The translations under genes were made by a program, and so were the position numbers. A DNA stretch of 64,000 nt from Natranaerovirga pectinivora (GTDB lineage Bacteria > Bacillota > Clostridia > Lachnospirales > DSM-24629): contig NZ_SMAL01000005.1 in NCBI RefSeq assembly GCF_004342165.1, positions 62,001-126,000 on the forward strand. Reading direction: 5' to 3'. A model generated the notes under the pieces. The model was given only the letters and a program-made list of their open reading frames with translations, was not told the DNA's origin and did no database searches. Positions within the stretch are counted from its first letter, which is position 1. Each line of letters starts with the position of its first letter. This document shows, in pieces, positions 1-7,041 of this stretch.

Positions 1-628
1 GGCAAAAGACCACGTATTAATGGCTTATGGACACGGTTTCTTTAAAGGAACCAGAGAAGCAAAATTTAGTACAAATTATGACCGTGTTATTCAAAAAGCA
101 TTATTTAGTCCAACAGGTAACTTTACTAGAGAACAAGCTATTGTTATTGCACAAAGAATATTTAGTGATTGGAAATTTGGAAAAGGTCTTATGGTAAGGG
201 GTTTTGTACCATACAACAAGTTAGTAGCTAGTTACCAATTTGAAATAACAAAAGATTCTGTAAGAGCTTTATATAATATAGATCATCCTAGCTTAGTTAC
301 TATGGTAGAAGAACTTAATCACTTAAGAGGTAAACAATACGGTATGATTACTTCAGAAAGAGCTTTTGCGATAGAACAAGGACAAGGGTTTTGGGGAAAA
401 GGAATTTTCAAAGATATAGTATATAAACGTGCTCTAGAATCTCAACACACAATATTTGATGTAGGTTATATGGAAGTAGAAATATTTAATCCAGAATATT
501 TATTCGAATACCGTTTTAATCCTAATAGAGGAGTTTTTAATGTTTCTCTATATGGTGGACGTGACTATAAATATTCAACATTCACATTGCTGGAATCAAC
601 ATCATATAGACATTCTTTTATCTACTAG
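1..628 (+). CDS. Unknown protein, 5' end outside window
   Basis: The frame is open to the left edge, so the gene probably starts upstream; the first internal ATG is at 20 and has no clear ribosome binding site. From that ATG there are 202 residues, rich in aromatic and charged residues, with no signal peptide, membrane segment or motif that I recognise. The C-terminal half alternates Tyr/Phe with polar residues, which suggests beta structure. It is followed 10 bases later by a strong intrinsic terminator and is the only plus-strand gene beside the minus-strand prophage. It is probably a chromosomal gene flanking the prophage, but a phage origin cannot be excluded. No function is proposed. Confidence 0.6.
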   Translation, partial: AKDHVLMAYGHGFFKGTREAKFSTNYDRVIQKALFSPTGNFTREQAIVIAQRIFSDWKFGKGLMVRGFVPYNKLVASYQFEITKDSVRALYNIDHPSLVTMVEELNHLRGKQYGMITSERAFAIEQGQGFWGKGIFKDIVYKRALESQHTIFDVGYMEVEIFNPEYLFEYRFNPNRGVFNVSLYGGRDYKYSTFTLLESTSYRHSFIY

Positions 629-638
629 AATAAAGAAA

Positions 639-669
639 TTCCCTCAGACTCGGTTTGGGGGATTTTTTT
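639..669 (+). terminator. Intrinsic terminator of the left-edge gene
   Basis: An 8-bp stem (CCCTCAGA paired with TTTGGGGG, with G-U pairs) and a 5-base loop at 641-661 are followed by seven T. It ends the plus-strand gene finishing at 628. Confidence 0.85.
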
Positions 670-688
670 GACCTTGGGGGTCTAACTT
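639..688 (+). repeat. Terminator-containing repeat, copy A
   Basis: This 50-base stretch contains the terminator plus a following GACCTTGGGGGTC near-palindrome and TCTAACTT. It matches, on the opposite strand, the segment at 28256-28306 with only about five differences. The two copies flank the prophage in inverted orientation. Confidence 0.8.
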
Positions 689-771
689 ACGCAAATATTA
701 AAGGTATTTCCTTGTACTTAGCTCCTTGCATTTTTGATATTTTTCTAGCTATTATATTATTAAAACTGTAT

Positions 772-1341
772 TTATTCTTCAATTGGCTCTTCAGTTACTT
801 CTGCAAACCATTCCTCAACTATAGTCTGATCAATCCCTGTTGCGTCTTCATCTGCAATAAATCTATAATTCCCATCATAATCTCTAGCAAAGAACGTCCC
901 TTTTAGTTTTGCACTTTTAGGTTGAGGTTTTTCTCCTTCTGTATCGTATTCATCTTCTGCTAATTCAAATTTTCCTTTCAGTAACCATACATATCTATAC
1001 TTCCCATTGTTCTTCTTTGACCTAAACCCAAGTGCAACTGTTGGGGGTATATCGTCTTTACTTTCTATAAGTACACCTTTTACAACTTTAGAACCTTGTA
1101 ATTTTGCTCTACTTTCTAAAGATAATTGATTAACTTCTATTTCTACGTCTACCCCTTCAAATGCAGTAATGACGTCTTCTACTGTATCGTCTGAATAGAT
1201 ATTTTCTGAGTTAGACTTTGGTGTTAACTTTGCCGCAATTGCTCTTTCTAGTTTCATTGGTGTTTCATATGCTACCTCTGTTCTATCGTCTTTTGTAAGC
1301 TTTGCTATATGAATATCTCTTAAACCTATTTGTCTTGCCAT
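772..1341 (-). CDS. Phage major tail protein (phi13-like)
   Basis: The 189-residue protein has the length and layout of phi13-type major tail proteins, which polymerise into the tube of a long non-contractile tail. The N-terminal half carries the usual acidic, beta-rich repeats, and the C-terminus is very acidic. It starts at ATG behind AGGAGGC and follows the tail terminator-like gene directly, the standard head-connector-tail order. In an intact phage the chaperones and tape measure gene would follow at once; here the gene is followed only by about 80 bases and then the flanking repeat, so the rest of the tail module is missing. Family assignment is by pattern and context. Confidence 0.8.
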   Translation of the reverse strand: MARQIGLRDIHIAKLTKDDRTEVAYETPMKLERAIAAKLTPKSNSENIYSDDTVEDVITAFEGVDVEIEVNQLSLESRAKLQGSKVVKGVLIESKDDIPPTVALGFRSKKNNGKYRYVWLLKGKFELAEDEYDTEGEKPQPKSAKLKGTFFARDYDGNYRFIADEDATGIDQTIVEEWFAEVTEEPIEE

Positions 1342-1677
1342 TTAGTTTGCCTCCTTTTCTTCCAAATAAAAAAATCTCATACCTTTATGGTAGAGACCTG
1401 TGTCTTTTTCATATAAATCTACTTCATCTAATCTTTTAAATCCTGCATCCCTTAGAAGCGCTTTTGTCTTATTAACCAATTCTTCATAATCTTCCTTGGA
1501 CCATATATCTACCTGAATATAGTGACCTGTGAAAATTTCTTCATCTTCTTCAAAGCCTTCACCTCTTTGGTTGTATTCATTAAAAGTAATATAAGTAGTT
1601 TTTTTCCCTGTGTACTTTTGAAAACCTATAGGAACATTGAGAGGCTTTAAAGTATTGATTATAAGCTCGTTAATCAA
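1342..1677 (-). CDS. Tail completion / terminator-like protein
   Basis: A 111-residue protein starting at TTG inside the end of the preceding gene (the sequence TTGATTAA serves both). It is acidic and has no membrane segment. Its size and its slot between the gp10-like protein and the major tail protein are those of the tail terminator/completion proteins (gp11, DUF3168 and similar) that cap the tail tube at the neck. I do not see a diagnostic motif, so the call rests on synteny. Confidence 0.6.
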   Translation of the reverse strand: MINELIINTLKPLNVPIGFQKYTGKKTTYITFNEYNQRGEGFEEDEEIFTGHYIQVDIWSKEDYEELVNKTKALLRDAGFKRLDEVDLYEKDTGLYHKGMRFFYLEEKEAN

Positions 1678-2068
1678 GTTCTTTAAGCCCCCTTTCTAGT
1701 TCACTTTTTATAATTGAGTTAATTTCTTTACTGTTTTCTAAGATGGATTTTGATGCCCAATGTTGTGCTGGTATTTTGGAGGTTCCCCACTCGGTAAACT
1801 TACTGTAGAAAAACTCTGAGTTGTCTCCTTTATTTGGGCCAATTCTTATAAAATCTACTCCATCTTGACTTTCTATATCTGATACTTTTATATGGTCTGC
1901 CATATGTTTTTTATTTTCTTTTGACCTTGGTGCCTTTTTCTCCATTGTGCTTTTTACAAGTTCTCCAGCTTTATTTAAGGCATTCTCTTTTATTACTTTG
2001 CCTTCTTTTCCTAGTTTGTTCACTTTATCGATTAATGCATCCATTCCTTCAAGGTCTATTTTAGCCAT
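1670..2068 (-). CDS. HK97 gp10-like head-tail/tail component
   Basis: The 132-residue product matches the HK97 gp10 family: an N-terminal helix (IDLEGMDALIDKVNKLG), a helix ending in KKAPRSK, then beta segments (DFIRIGPN) and the family's F-x-E-x-G-T-S and PAQHW motifs. These proteins sit at the neck or top of the tail in siphoviruses. Two ATGs are possible; 2068 is chosen because GGAGGTAG lies at good spacing, whereas 2074 is only two bases from it. It overlaps both neighbours slightly, as expected in this tightly packed block. Confidence 0.8.
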   Translation of the reverse strand: MAKIDLEGMDALIDKVNKLGKEGKVIKENALNKAGELVKSTMEKKAPRSKENKKHMADHIKVSDIESQDGVDFIRIGPNKGDNSEFFYSKFTEWGTSKIPAQHWASKSILENSKEINSIIKSELERGLKELD

Positions 2069-2387
2069 TATCATCTACCTCCAAGGCTTTGATTTCCATA
2101 TACTTGTTTTCATATTTGATGTTATCAATAAAAGTAATGTTATAGGCTCTTCCTTGAAATATGATTCTCATTGTTTCATCTATTCCTGCAGTGGCTCTTA
2201 TAATAAACTTAACTGTTTTTTCTTTTTGAATTGCTGCAGCTTCAAAGTATTCTTTACCGTGAAGATTTGTTACTTTAGCCCATAAGGTTTTATAGTCTTT
2301 ATAGATTTCTGTTTCAAAACCATTTTTATTTGTTTCACTTTCTATGGTTTGAAATGTTATTCTATGTTTTAATGCTCCAATCTTCAT
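2061..2387 (-). CDS. Phage head closure protein (SPP1 gp16-like)
   Basis: From ATG 2387 the product has 108 residues and begins with the I-G-x-L-K-H-R-I-T-F-Q pattern typical of head closure/adaptor proteins (SPP1 gp16, HK97 gp7 class). Strongly beta-rich. A longer frame to 2441 exists, but 2387 begins just after the stop of the upstream gene and gives the normal family length. The protein would plug the portal-adaptor channel after DNA packaging. Confidence 0.8.
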   Translation of the reverse strand: MKIGALKHRITFQTIESETNKNGFETEIYKDYKTLWAKVTNLHGKEYFEAAAIQKEKTVKFIIRATAGIDETMRIIFQGRAYNITFIDNIKYENKYMEIKALEVDDNG

Positions 2388-2391
2388 TAGA

Positions 2392-2667
2392 TCACCAACT
2401 TTCTTTTCTATATGAAGATAAGAGCCTTTTGATAACATCATACACTTCTTTTATACTTGCTCTTTCTCGTTCTTCATACATATTCCCTACAGCATAAAAT
2501 ATGGCTTGTTTGACTTGCTCTGGAAGGATTTGTAATTCCTCTAGTTTAAATCTTAAAATATCTTCACACATCTCTTGTGCTGTTAAAATAAAACTGGTGA
2601 TGAGCGTATCTTCTTCATCACCTTCTACTCTTAAATACAATTTAATGTCTTCTAAAGATGTTAGCAT
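2392..2667 (-). CDS. Head-tail connector (gp6-like)
   Basis: This 91-residue, largely alpha-helical protein has the family's typical opening (LEDIKLYLRVEGDEEDTLI), a second helix (AQEMCEDILRF) and PEQVKQAIFYAVGNMYEERE, as in HK97 gp6/SPP1 gp15 connector proteins. These form the ring under the portal. ATG at 2667 follows AGGAGGTG. It sits in the standard place between capsid and head closure genes. Confidence 0.85.
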   Translation of the reverse strand: MLTSLEDIKLYLRVEGDEEDTLITSFILTAQEMCEDILRFKLEELQILPEQVKQAIFYAVGNMYEERERASIKEVYDVIKRLLSSYRKESW

Positions 2668-2688
2668 ACGCCCACCTCCTCTTAATTT

Positions 2689-2904
2689 TTATTTCATAAG
2701 GCCTGCATCTTTTAGTTTTTGAAGCAGATGATTATAATCATCTTTCAATGCTTCAACTGTAGATGCATTACTATCCTCTTGTCTTTCTGCTGGCTTTAAT
2801 TCTTTACCATTAAAGATAAGTTTACCTTCTTCTGTTATTTCAAGCTCTCCTGAAATTACTGTTCTTTCTCCACCTTGTTCTCTATAATTTCTTATATTAC
2901 TCAT
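2689..2904 (-). CDS. Small head-associated protein
   Basis: A 71-residue acidic protein with the layout 'short beta segment (ISGELEITEEGKLIFNGKEL), spacer, helical C-terminus (VEALKDDYNHLLQKLKDAGLM)'. Small proteins with this shape often lie right after the major capsid gene in clostridial prophages and may be head fibres or decoration proteins; that role is inferred only from position. ATG 2904 is preferred over GTG 2907 because of AAAGGAT at normal spacing. Confidence 0.65.
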   Translation of the reverse strand: MSNIRNYREQGGERTVISGELEITEEGKLIFNGKELKPAERQEDSNASTVEALKDDYNHLLQKLKDAGLMK

Positions 2905-2910
2905 CACTAT

Positions 2911-4104
2911 CTATCCTTTCTGCTTAAGAACTTTTATGGCTTCTGGTAATATCAATTTACCATCTACCCTTTGAGTGGCTCTAAAACCTACTTGACCTGT
3001 TACAGCAAATAGTTCATTCAGTCTTTGGAATGATCTACCTTGACGATCTGCTACCCAGTAGTAACCAAAGTCACCAAAGGCTATTGTTTTTTCACCTGAT
3101 TTTGCAGAAGGGATATAGGCAGAGGTTTTTACTGGTCTATTAAGAATGGTATCTGGTTGACCTGCTTGCACAGATGGTTGCCATAGGTATTGTCCATTTC
3201 CATCTTTTAATTTCCTAATGAGTTTTACTGTTGCATCATTCATAGTAAACACAGCATTTTTTCTATATGGTGATTTTAGGCTATAAAACAGGTCCATAAT
3301 TTCATCCATTGTTATAGCAGTACCACTTGCAGTTGTTACACCTACTTCTGCACCACCTGTTTCATTAAAAATTCCTGTTGGTTTTCCTACTCCATCACCA
3401 ACAAAAAAAGCCTCTTCTTCCTTTGAGCCTATACGTCTTGCAAATTCCTTTGCAATATAGGATTCAAGGTTAAAGACGCTATCGTTTAATAATTCTTCAC
3501 TGACCTTTATCATTGTAGCCAGTTTATAAGCACCTATAGAAACTTGCCCAAAGGTATCATCACTTTCTGGAATTATACCTTCTTCATCTACCCAAGAAGC
3601 TGTTCCTTTTGATGCTACTACTGGAATTTTTTTATCTCCACTTGAAGTCGTTACTACTTTTGCCAATTGTCTAAAGATGTTTTGTTCTTCTAATGCTTCT
3701 ATTAATGTTCTTTCAAATTCATCAGGAACAAGATACCCACCCTCTGAATCAGTCCCGATCTTTAAGGCATTGTGTACTTCATAATTGTTTTTATTACGCA
3801 TAGACTTCCAAAAAGCTTGTTTGTATTCATCAGTTGCTCTACCTGTTTTTGTTTCTCCTGTTGTGGTAGGTTTGCTTGTTAATGGTGTGTTAATGGCTTT
3901 TGAAAGTTCAAAGTCTATTGCTTGTTGTCTTTCTAAGCGATCTATTTCTTTTCCTAAATTCACGACATCTGCTTCCATTTTTTCATATGTTGCTGTATCT
4001 TCTGCTGAGATAAGCCCATCATTACCTCGTTTGCTATCTAGGAAAGCTTTTGCTACTTCCCACGCTTTTGCTCTTTTTTCTCTTAGTTCTAATATTTTAT
4101 TCAT
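2911..4104 (-). CDS. HK97-family major capsid protein
   Basis: The 397-residue protein has the two-part layout of HK97 capsid precursors: a charged coiled-coil delta domain (about residues 1-70, with repeated E/K/L), a Thr/Lys-rich linker around 75-90 where the prohead protease would cut, and the mature capsid domain with the typical GGYLVPDEFERTLIEALEE start, a central SLKSPYRKNAVFTMND segment and a VADRQGRSF stretch near the C-terminus. Start ATG behind AGGAGG. It follows the ClpP-like protease gene, its expected maturation enzyme. It appears full length and intact. Confidence 0.95.
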   Translation of the reverse strand: MNKILELREKRAKAWEVAKAFLDSKRGNDGLISAEDTATYEKMEADVVNLGKEIDRLERQQAIDFELSKAINTPLTSKPTTTGETKTGRATDEYKQAFWKSMRNKNNYEVHNALKIGTDSEGGYLVPDEFERTLIEALEEQNIFRQLAKVVTTSSGDKKIPVVASKGTASWVDEEGIIPESDDTFGQVSIGAYKLATMIKVSEELLNDSVFNLESYIAKEFARRIGSKEEEAFFVGDGVGKPTGIFNETGGAEVGVTTASGTAITMDEIMDLFYSLKSPYRKNAVFTMNDATVKLIRKLKDGNGQYLWQPSVQAGQPDTILNRPVKTSAYIPSAKSGEKTIAFGDFGYYWVADRQGRSFQRLNELFAVTGQVGFRATQRVDGKLILPEAIKVLKQKG

Positions 4105-4115
4105 GTTTTTTCCTC

Positions 4116-4808
4116 CTACACTTTTAATAGATTTAATCTTTTTTCTAGGTTTTCGATTGATACTTTATTTGTCTTCTCTTTACTGTTACTTTGAAGTTTA
4201 TTAAGGATAGAATTTGTAACGGCCATCCTACTAAAAATAATACCTTCATTTGTAGGTACCTCTACTTTTTTATTTTCAAACAATATGCCATCTGCAAAAC
4301 CAAGTTCTACTGCTTTATTGGCATTGAACCAACTCTCTGCGTCCATTAAGTTAGATAGTTTATTCCTTGATAGCCCTGTTTTTAATTCATAAGCATTAAT
4401 GATGGCTTCTTTAACTTCATTAAGCATTCCTATTGCTTTCTTCATTTCTATGGTATCTCCAATAGCTACTGTCATTGGGTTATGGATCATAAAAAGGCCA
4501 GTTGGTGAAATATAAACTTCACTACCCGCCATTGCAATAACCGATGCAGCACTTGCTGCTACACCATCAATTTTTACGATAACATTGTTTTTATAATCCA
4601 TAAGCATATTGTAGATTTGTGTGGCAGCAAAGACATCCCCTCCTGGAGAATTAATCCATATGGTTATATCTCCATCTTCACTCAATAATTCTTGTTTAAA
4701 TATCTTTGGTGTTACTTCGTCTCCAAGCCAAGTTTCTTCTGCTATGGCGCCATTAAGGTAAAGGGTTCTACCTTCTTCATTCTTTACCCAGTTCCAAAAC
4801 TTCCTCAT
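4116..4808 (-). CDS. ClpP-like prophage head maturation protease
   Basis: A 230-residue serine protease of the ClpP/S14 type used by many HK97-like phages to cut the capsid delta domain. The catalytic triad is visible: Ser86 (GVAASAAS context), His109 (MIHNP) and Asp156 (SNLMDAESW). INSPGGDVF is the oxyanion-hole region. The last 50 residues are a charged tail. ATG 4808 lies 32 bases inside the portal gene with GAGGAGG upstream. Portal-protease-capsid is the canonical order. Confidence 0.92.
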   Translation of the reverse strand: MRKFWNWVKNEEGRTLYLNGAIAEETWLGDEVTPKIFKQELLSEDGDITIWINSPGGDVFAATQIYNMLMDYKNNVIVKIDGVAASAASVIAMAGSEVYISPTGLFMIHNPMTVAIGDTIEMKKAIGMLNEVKEAIINAYELKTGLSRNKLSNLMDAESWFNANKAVELGFADGILFENKKVEVPTNEGIIFSRMAVTNSILNKLQSNSKEKTNKVSIENLEKRLNLLKV

Positions 4809-6036
4809 TCACATCCTCCTCTCTTACATTTGCAAAGGCCCCTGCATCTTTTAACTTTGTCATATTGCCATTGATTAAATACAAGTCTCCACCTTGTTCT
4901 TCTGGTATACGATTTAAGTTTTCTAATTCTCTTATGTCATTTGCTGATAACCAGCCATTTTGCCTTCCTACGGCATAGCCATTCATCCTGCTTTGATAAT
5001 CACCTCTAAGCAATCCATCTACGTTAAATTTTATAAAGTATTTATTTTTTTCTGATGGTAATAATAAAGCTTTTTGCATTGCTTGTTCCCATCTTATAAC
5101 CCACGGGTCTAGGGTGTACTTTACAAACTCTAGGGATTGTTGCTCTATATTAGAAAAGCTCGACTTTTCAAGATCACCAATCATATGTGGTGGAATCCTA
5201 AAAATTCGAGCTATCTCATTAATTTGAAATTTCCTTGTTTGTAAAAACTGTGCTTGTTCTGGAGGGATACCTATGGGTTTAAAACTCATCCCTTCTTCTA
5301 GCACTGCTACTTTGTTGGCATTGTTACTTCCTTGGTACACACTGTTCCAACTATCCCTTACTCGTTTTGGGTCTTTAAGTATGCCAGGATGTTCTAATAC
5401 CCCTCCTGGATTTGCTCCATTAGAGAAAAAAGAGGCACCATATTCTTCTGTTGCTATGGCCATACCGATTGCATTTTTAGCCATTGCTATTGGAGAATAG
5501 CCAACTAGCCCATCAAAACCAAGTCCTGGTATATGAATCACTTCTTCTTTTGTTAAGTAAGCTTGCTCACCATTCTCTTTAGAATAGTTATAGTAAATCT
5601 CACCACTACTTGTTCTATCTACCACCATCTTATTAGGAAGTAACGGGTAAAGGCATATGACCTTACCATTTCCATCTCTTATAATTTGTGCATAGGCATT
5701 TCCCCATAATAAAAGATGACTCATTAGTGTCTCTCTAAAGACAAAAGAAGTCATCTCTGGGTTTGGTTCATCGTGTAGCAACTGGTATAGGTGGTGGTTA
5801 ATGGCTTTTTCTTTTCCTGCTTTTGTATATTCATAAGTATGCAGTGGTAAACTTGCTATTGTTTCAGCTAGTATTCTTACACAAGCATATACTGCTGTGG
5901 TTTGTAATGCAGTTTTTTCATTTACAGTTTTACCACTTGTTGTTGGTCCAAAGAAGAAGTTAAAAGGATTATTGAATAACGTGTTTTTTGGACCATCTCT
6001 TGGTTGAAAAAATTCTGATAATATAGGTATCTTCAA
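4777..6036 (-). CDS. HK97-family portal protein
   Basis: A 419-residue portal protein, the dodecameric ring through which DNA enters the head. Visible family motifs include AVYACVRILAETIASLPLH, HHLYQLLHDEPNPEMT, LLWGNAYAQI and FRIPPHMIG. A longer frame to 6069 exists, but TTG at 6036 is chosen because AGGAGGTG lies 5-6 bases upstream and the extension lies partly in a terminator. Transcription from the terminase side would have to pass the terminator at 6057-6088. It appears complete. Confidence 0.93.
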   Translation of the reverse strand: MKIPILSEFFQPRDGPKNTLFNNPFNFFFGPTTSGKTVNEKTALQTTAVYACVRILAETIASLPLHTYEYTKAGKEKAINHHLYQLLHDEPNPEMTSFVFRETLMSHLLLWGNAYAQIIRDGNGKVICLYPLLPNKMVVDRTSSGEIYYNYSKENGEQAYLTKEEVIHIPGLGFDGLVGYSPIAMAKNAIGMAIATEEYGASFFSNGANPGGVLEHPGILKDPKRVRDSWNSVYQGSNNANKVAVLEEGMSFKPIGIPPEQAQFLQTRKFQINEIARIFRIPPHMIGDLEKSSFSNIEQQSLEFVKYTLDPWVIRWEQAMQKALLLPSEKNKYFIKFNVDGLLRGDYQSRMNGYAVGRQNGWLSANDIRELENLNRIPEEQGGDLYLINGNMTKLKDAGAFANVREEDVNEEVLELGKE

Positions 6037-6056
6037 GGTTTCACCTCCTAAAACAG

Positions 6057-6088
6057 ACAAAAAAAGCACCTGTAGTACAGATACTTTT
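6057..6088 (-). terminator. Intrinsic terminator before the portal gene
   Basis: On the minus strand a 12-bp stem (AAAAGTATCTGT with ACAGGTGCTTTT, with G-U pairs) and a 3-base loop are followed by a run of T. It lies between the 58-residue gene and the portal gene, inside what should be one late operon, so it would end or attenuate transcripts from the cargo cassette. Confidence 0.75.
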
Positions 6089-6095
6089 AACTTAA

Positions 6096-6272
6096 TTACT
6101 TACGTATATAGCATTTATCAGGACATTCATACTTAGTATGCGTACTTGTCCTTTCAAACGGTGGATAATCACACTCCTGTTCTATCTCATAGACAACAAT
6201 AAACCCTTTACCACAACTACACGGTTTTCTTGATATTTCTGTATCACTTACATTTTTCCAACCATGTCCCAT
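6096..6272 (-). CDS. Small Cys-rich protein in terL-portal gap
   Basis: A 58-residue frame with an excellent AAGGAGGGG ribosome site and ATG at 6272. It has five Cys and His residues in CSCGKG near residue 19 and ECPDKC near the C-terminus, suggesting a small zinc-binding fold. Not recognised. It lies downstream of the RHH-like gene and is closed by the terminator at 6057-6088, so the two probably form a small transcription unit inserted between terminase and portal. Confidence 0.7.
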   Translation of the reverse strand: MGHGWKNVSDTEISRKPCSCGKGFIVVYEIEQECDYPPFERTSTHTKYECPDKCYIRK

Positions 6273-6401
6273 TAATACCCCTCCTTCACCATTTACTAAA
6301 ATATTACCAAATAATTAAAATAGAATTAATACTTTCACTTGTCTTTAACGCTTCAGATATTAATTTATGTAATTCCATTTATTTTTACATATTATTTCTT
6401 A

Positions 6402-6920
6402 TTAAGAAAAATATCTCTTATATTCCATTAATATTTCTTTTACATAATCCCAAATTATAACATTTCCATTTTTAACTTCAAATACCTTCCCATTAGATTT
6501 TGGTGTATCAATCTTCATTTGATTGAAATTTCCTTTAAAATCTCTAACATAAGTTGAAGGGTATTTTTCGCTATCACTACATCTACTTTCTAATTCTTTT
6601 AAAGGTACCTCTGCTAGTTCGCTTTCTACCTGAAAAAAGGCTCTTATAATTTTATGATTGTATTGTTCTGATTTTGTAGCCCATTTAGGAATTTTTATTA
6701 TTGCCTTACCTGAGTTAGCATTTATCGGATCATTAGTTCCTGTAACATTTGATGCTGCAACTGGTTTATATACCTGTGATGCTTTAGAAAAACTACTTGA
6801 TATATACTGCATCATAAATTTTTCAATTTCTTCATCTTGATTTCCCTTATTCAAGATCAATGCTAAATTAAACTTTTCTAGAACATCAACATCAATTTTA
6901 AATTCAATAGGTATTTTCAT
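6402..6920 (-). CDS. RHH-like DNA-binding protein, phage cargo
   Basis: The 172-residue product has an N-terminal segment (residues 2-45; PIEFKIDVDVLEKFNLAL, then QDEEIEKFMMQYI) that fits a ribbon-helix-helix fold, a low-complexity Ser/Asn linker, and a C-terminal domain (about 90-172; KWATKSEQYNHKIIRAFF, YPSTYVRDFKGNF, KVFEVKNGNVIIWDYV) resembling a helical or winged-helix domain. Similar two-part proteins occur in Clostridia; no function is established to my knowledge. ATG 6920 follows CTGGAGTG. It is preceded by 120 bases of extremely AT-rich DNA and a 20-bp palindrome, and sits where terminase and portal are normally adjacent. A regulator or moron is likely. Confidence 0.75.
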   Translation of the reverse strand: MKIPIEFKIDVDVLEKFNLALILNKGNQDEEIEKFMMQYISSSFSKASQVYKPVAASNVTGTNDPINANSGKAIIKIPKWATKSEQYNHKIIRAFFQVESELAEVPLKELESRCSDSEKYPSTYVRDFKGNFNQMKIDTPKSNGKVFEVKNGNVIIWDYVKEILMEYKRYFS

Positions 6921-6987
6921 TTTATCACTCCAGTATTAATATAATATTATATTAACATATATTAATTAGTATTACAAGTAAATTATT

Positions 6988-7033
6988 ACTAATTTTACTA
7001 ATTAATATTATTTTATTAATTAGTAAAATTAGT
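6988..7033. repeat. Perfect 20-bp AT-rich inverted repeat
   Basis: The arms 6988-7007 and 7014-7033 are exact reverse complements around a 6-base centre. The element starts 9 bases after the terL stop. It has no T run on the minus strand, so it is not a classic terminator; it could be an mRNA-stabilising hairpin, a protein-binding site (for example for the adjacent RHH-like protein), or the border of the inserted cassette. Confidence 0.85.
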
Positions 7034-7041
7034 TTCGTGTA

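Noticed and set aside
655-906. Plus-strand frame after the left-edge gene
   Set aside because: It begins inside the terminator and runs antisense over the major tail protein; no ribosome site.
6230-6460. Plus-strand 76-residue hydrophobic frame
   Set aside because: No ribosome binding site; it overlaps the start of the 58-residue Cys-rich gene and the end of the RHH-like gene on the other strand.
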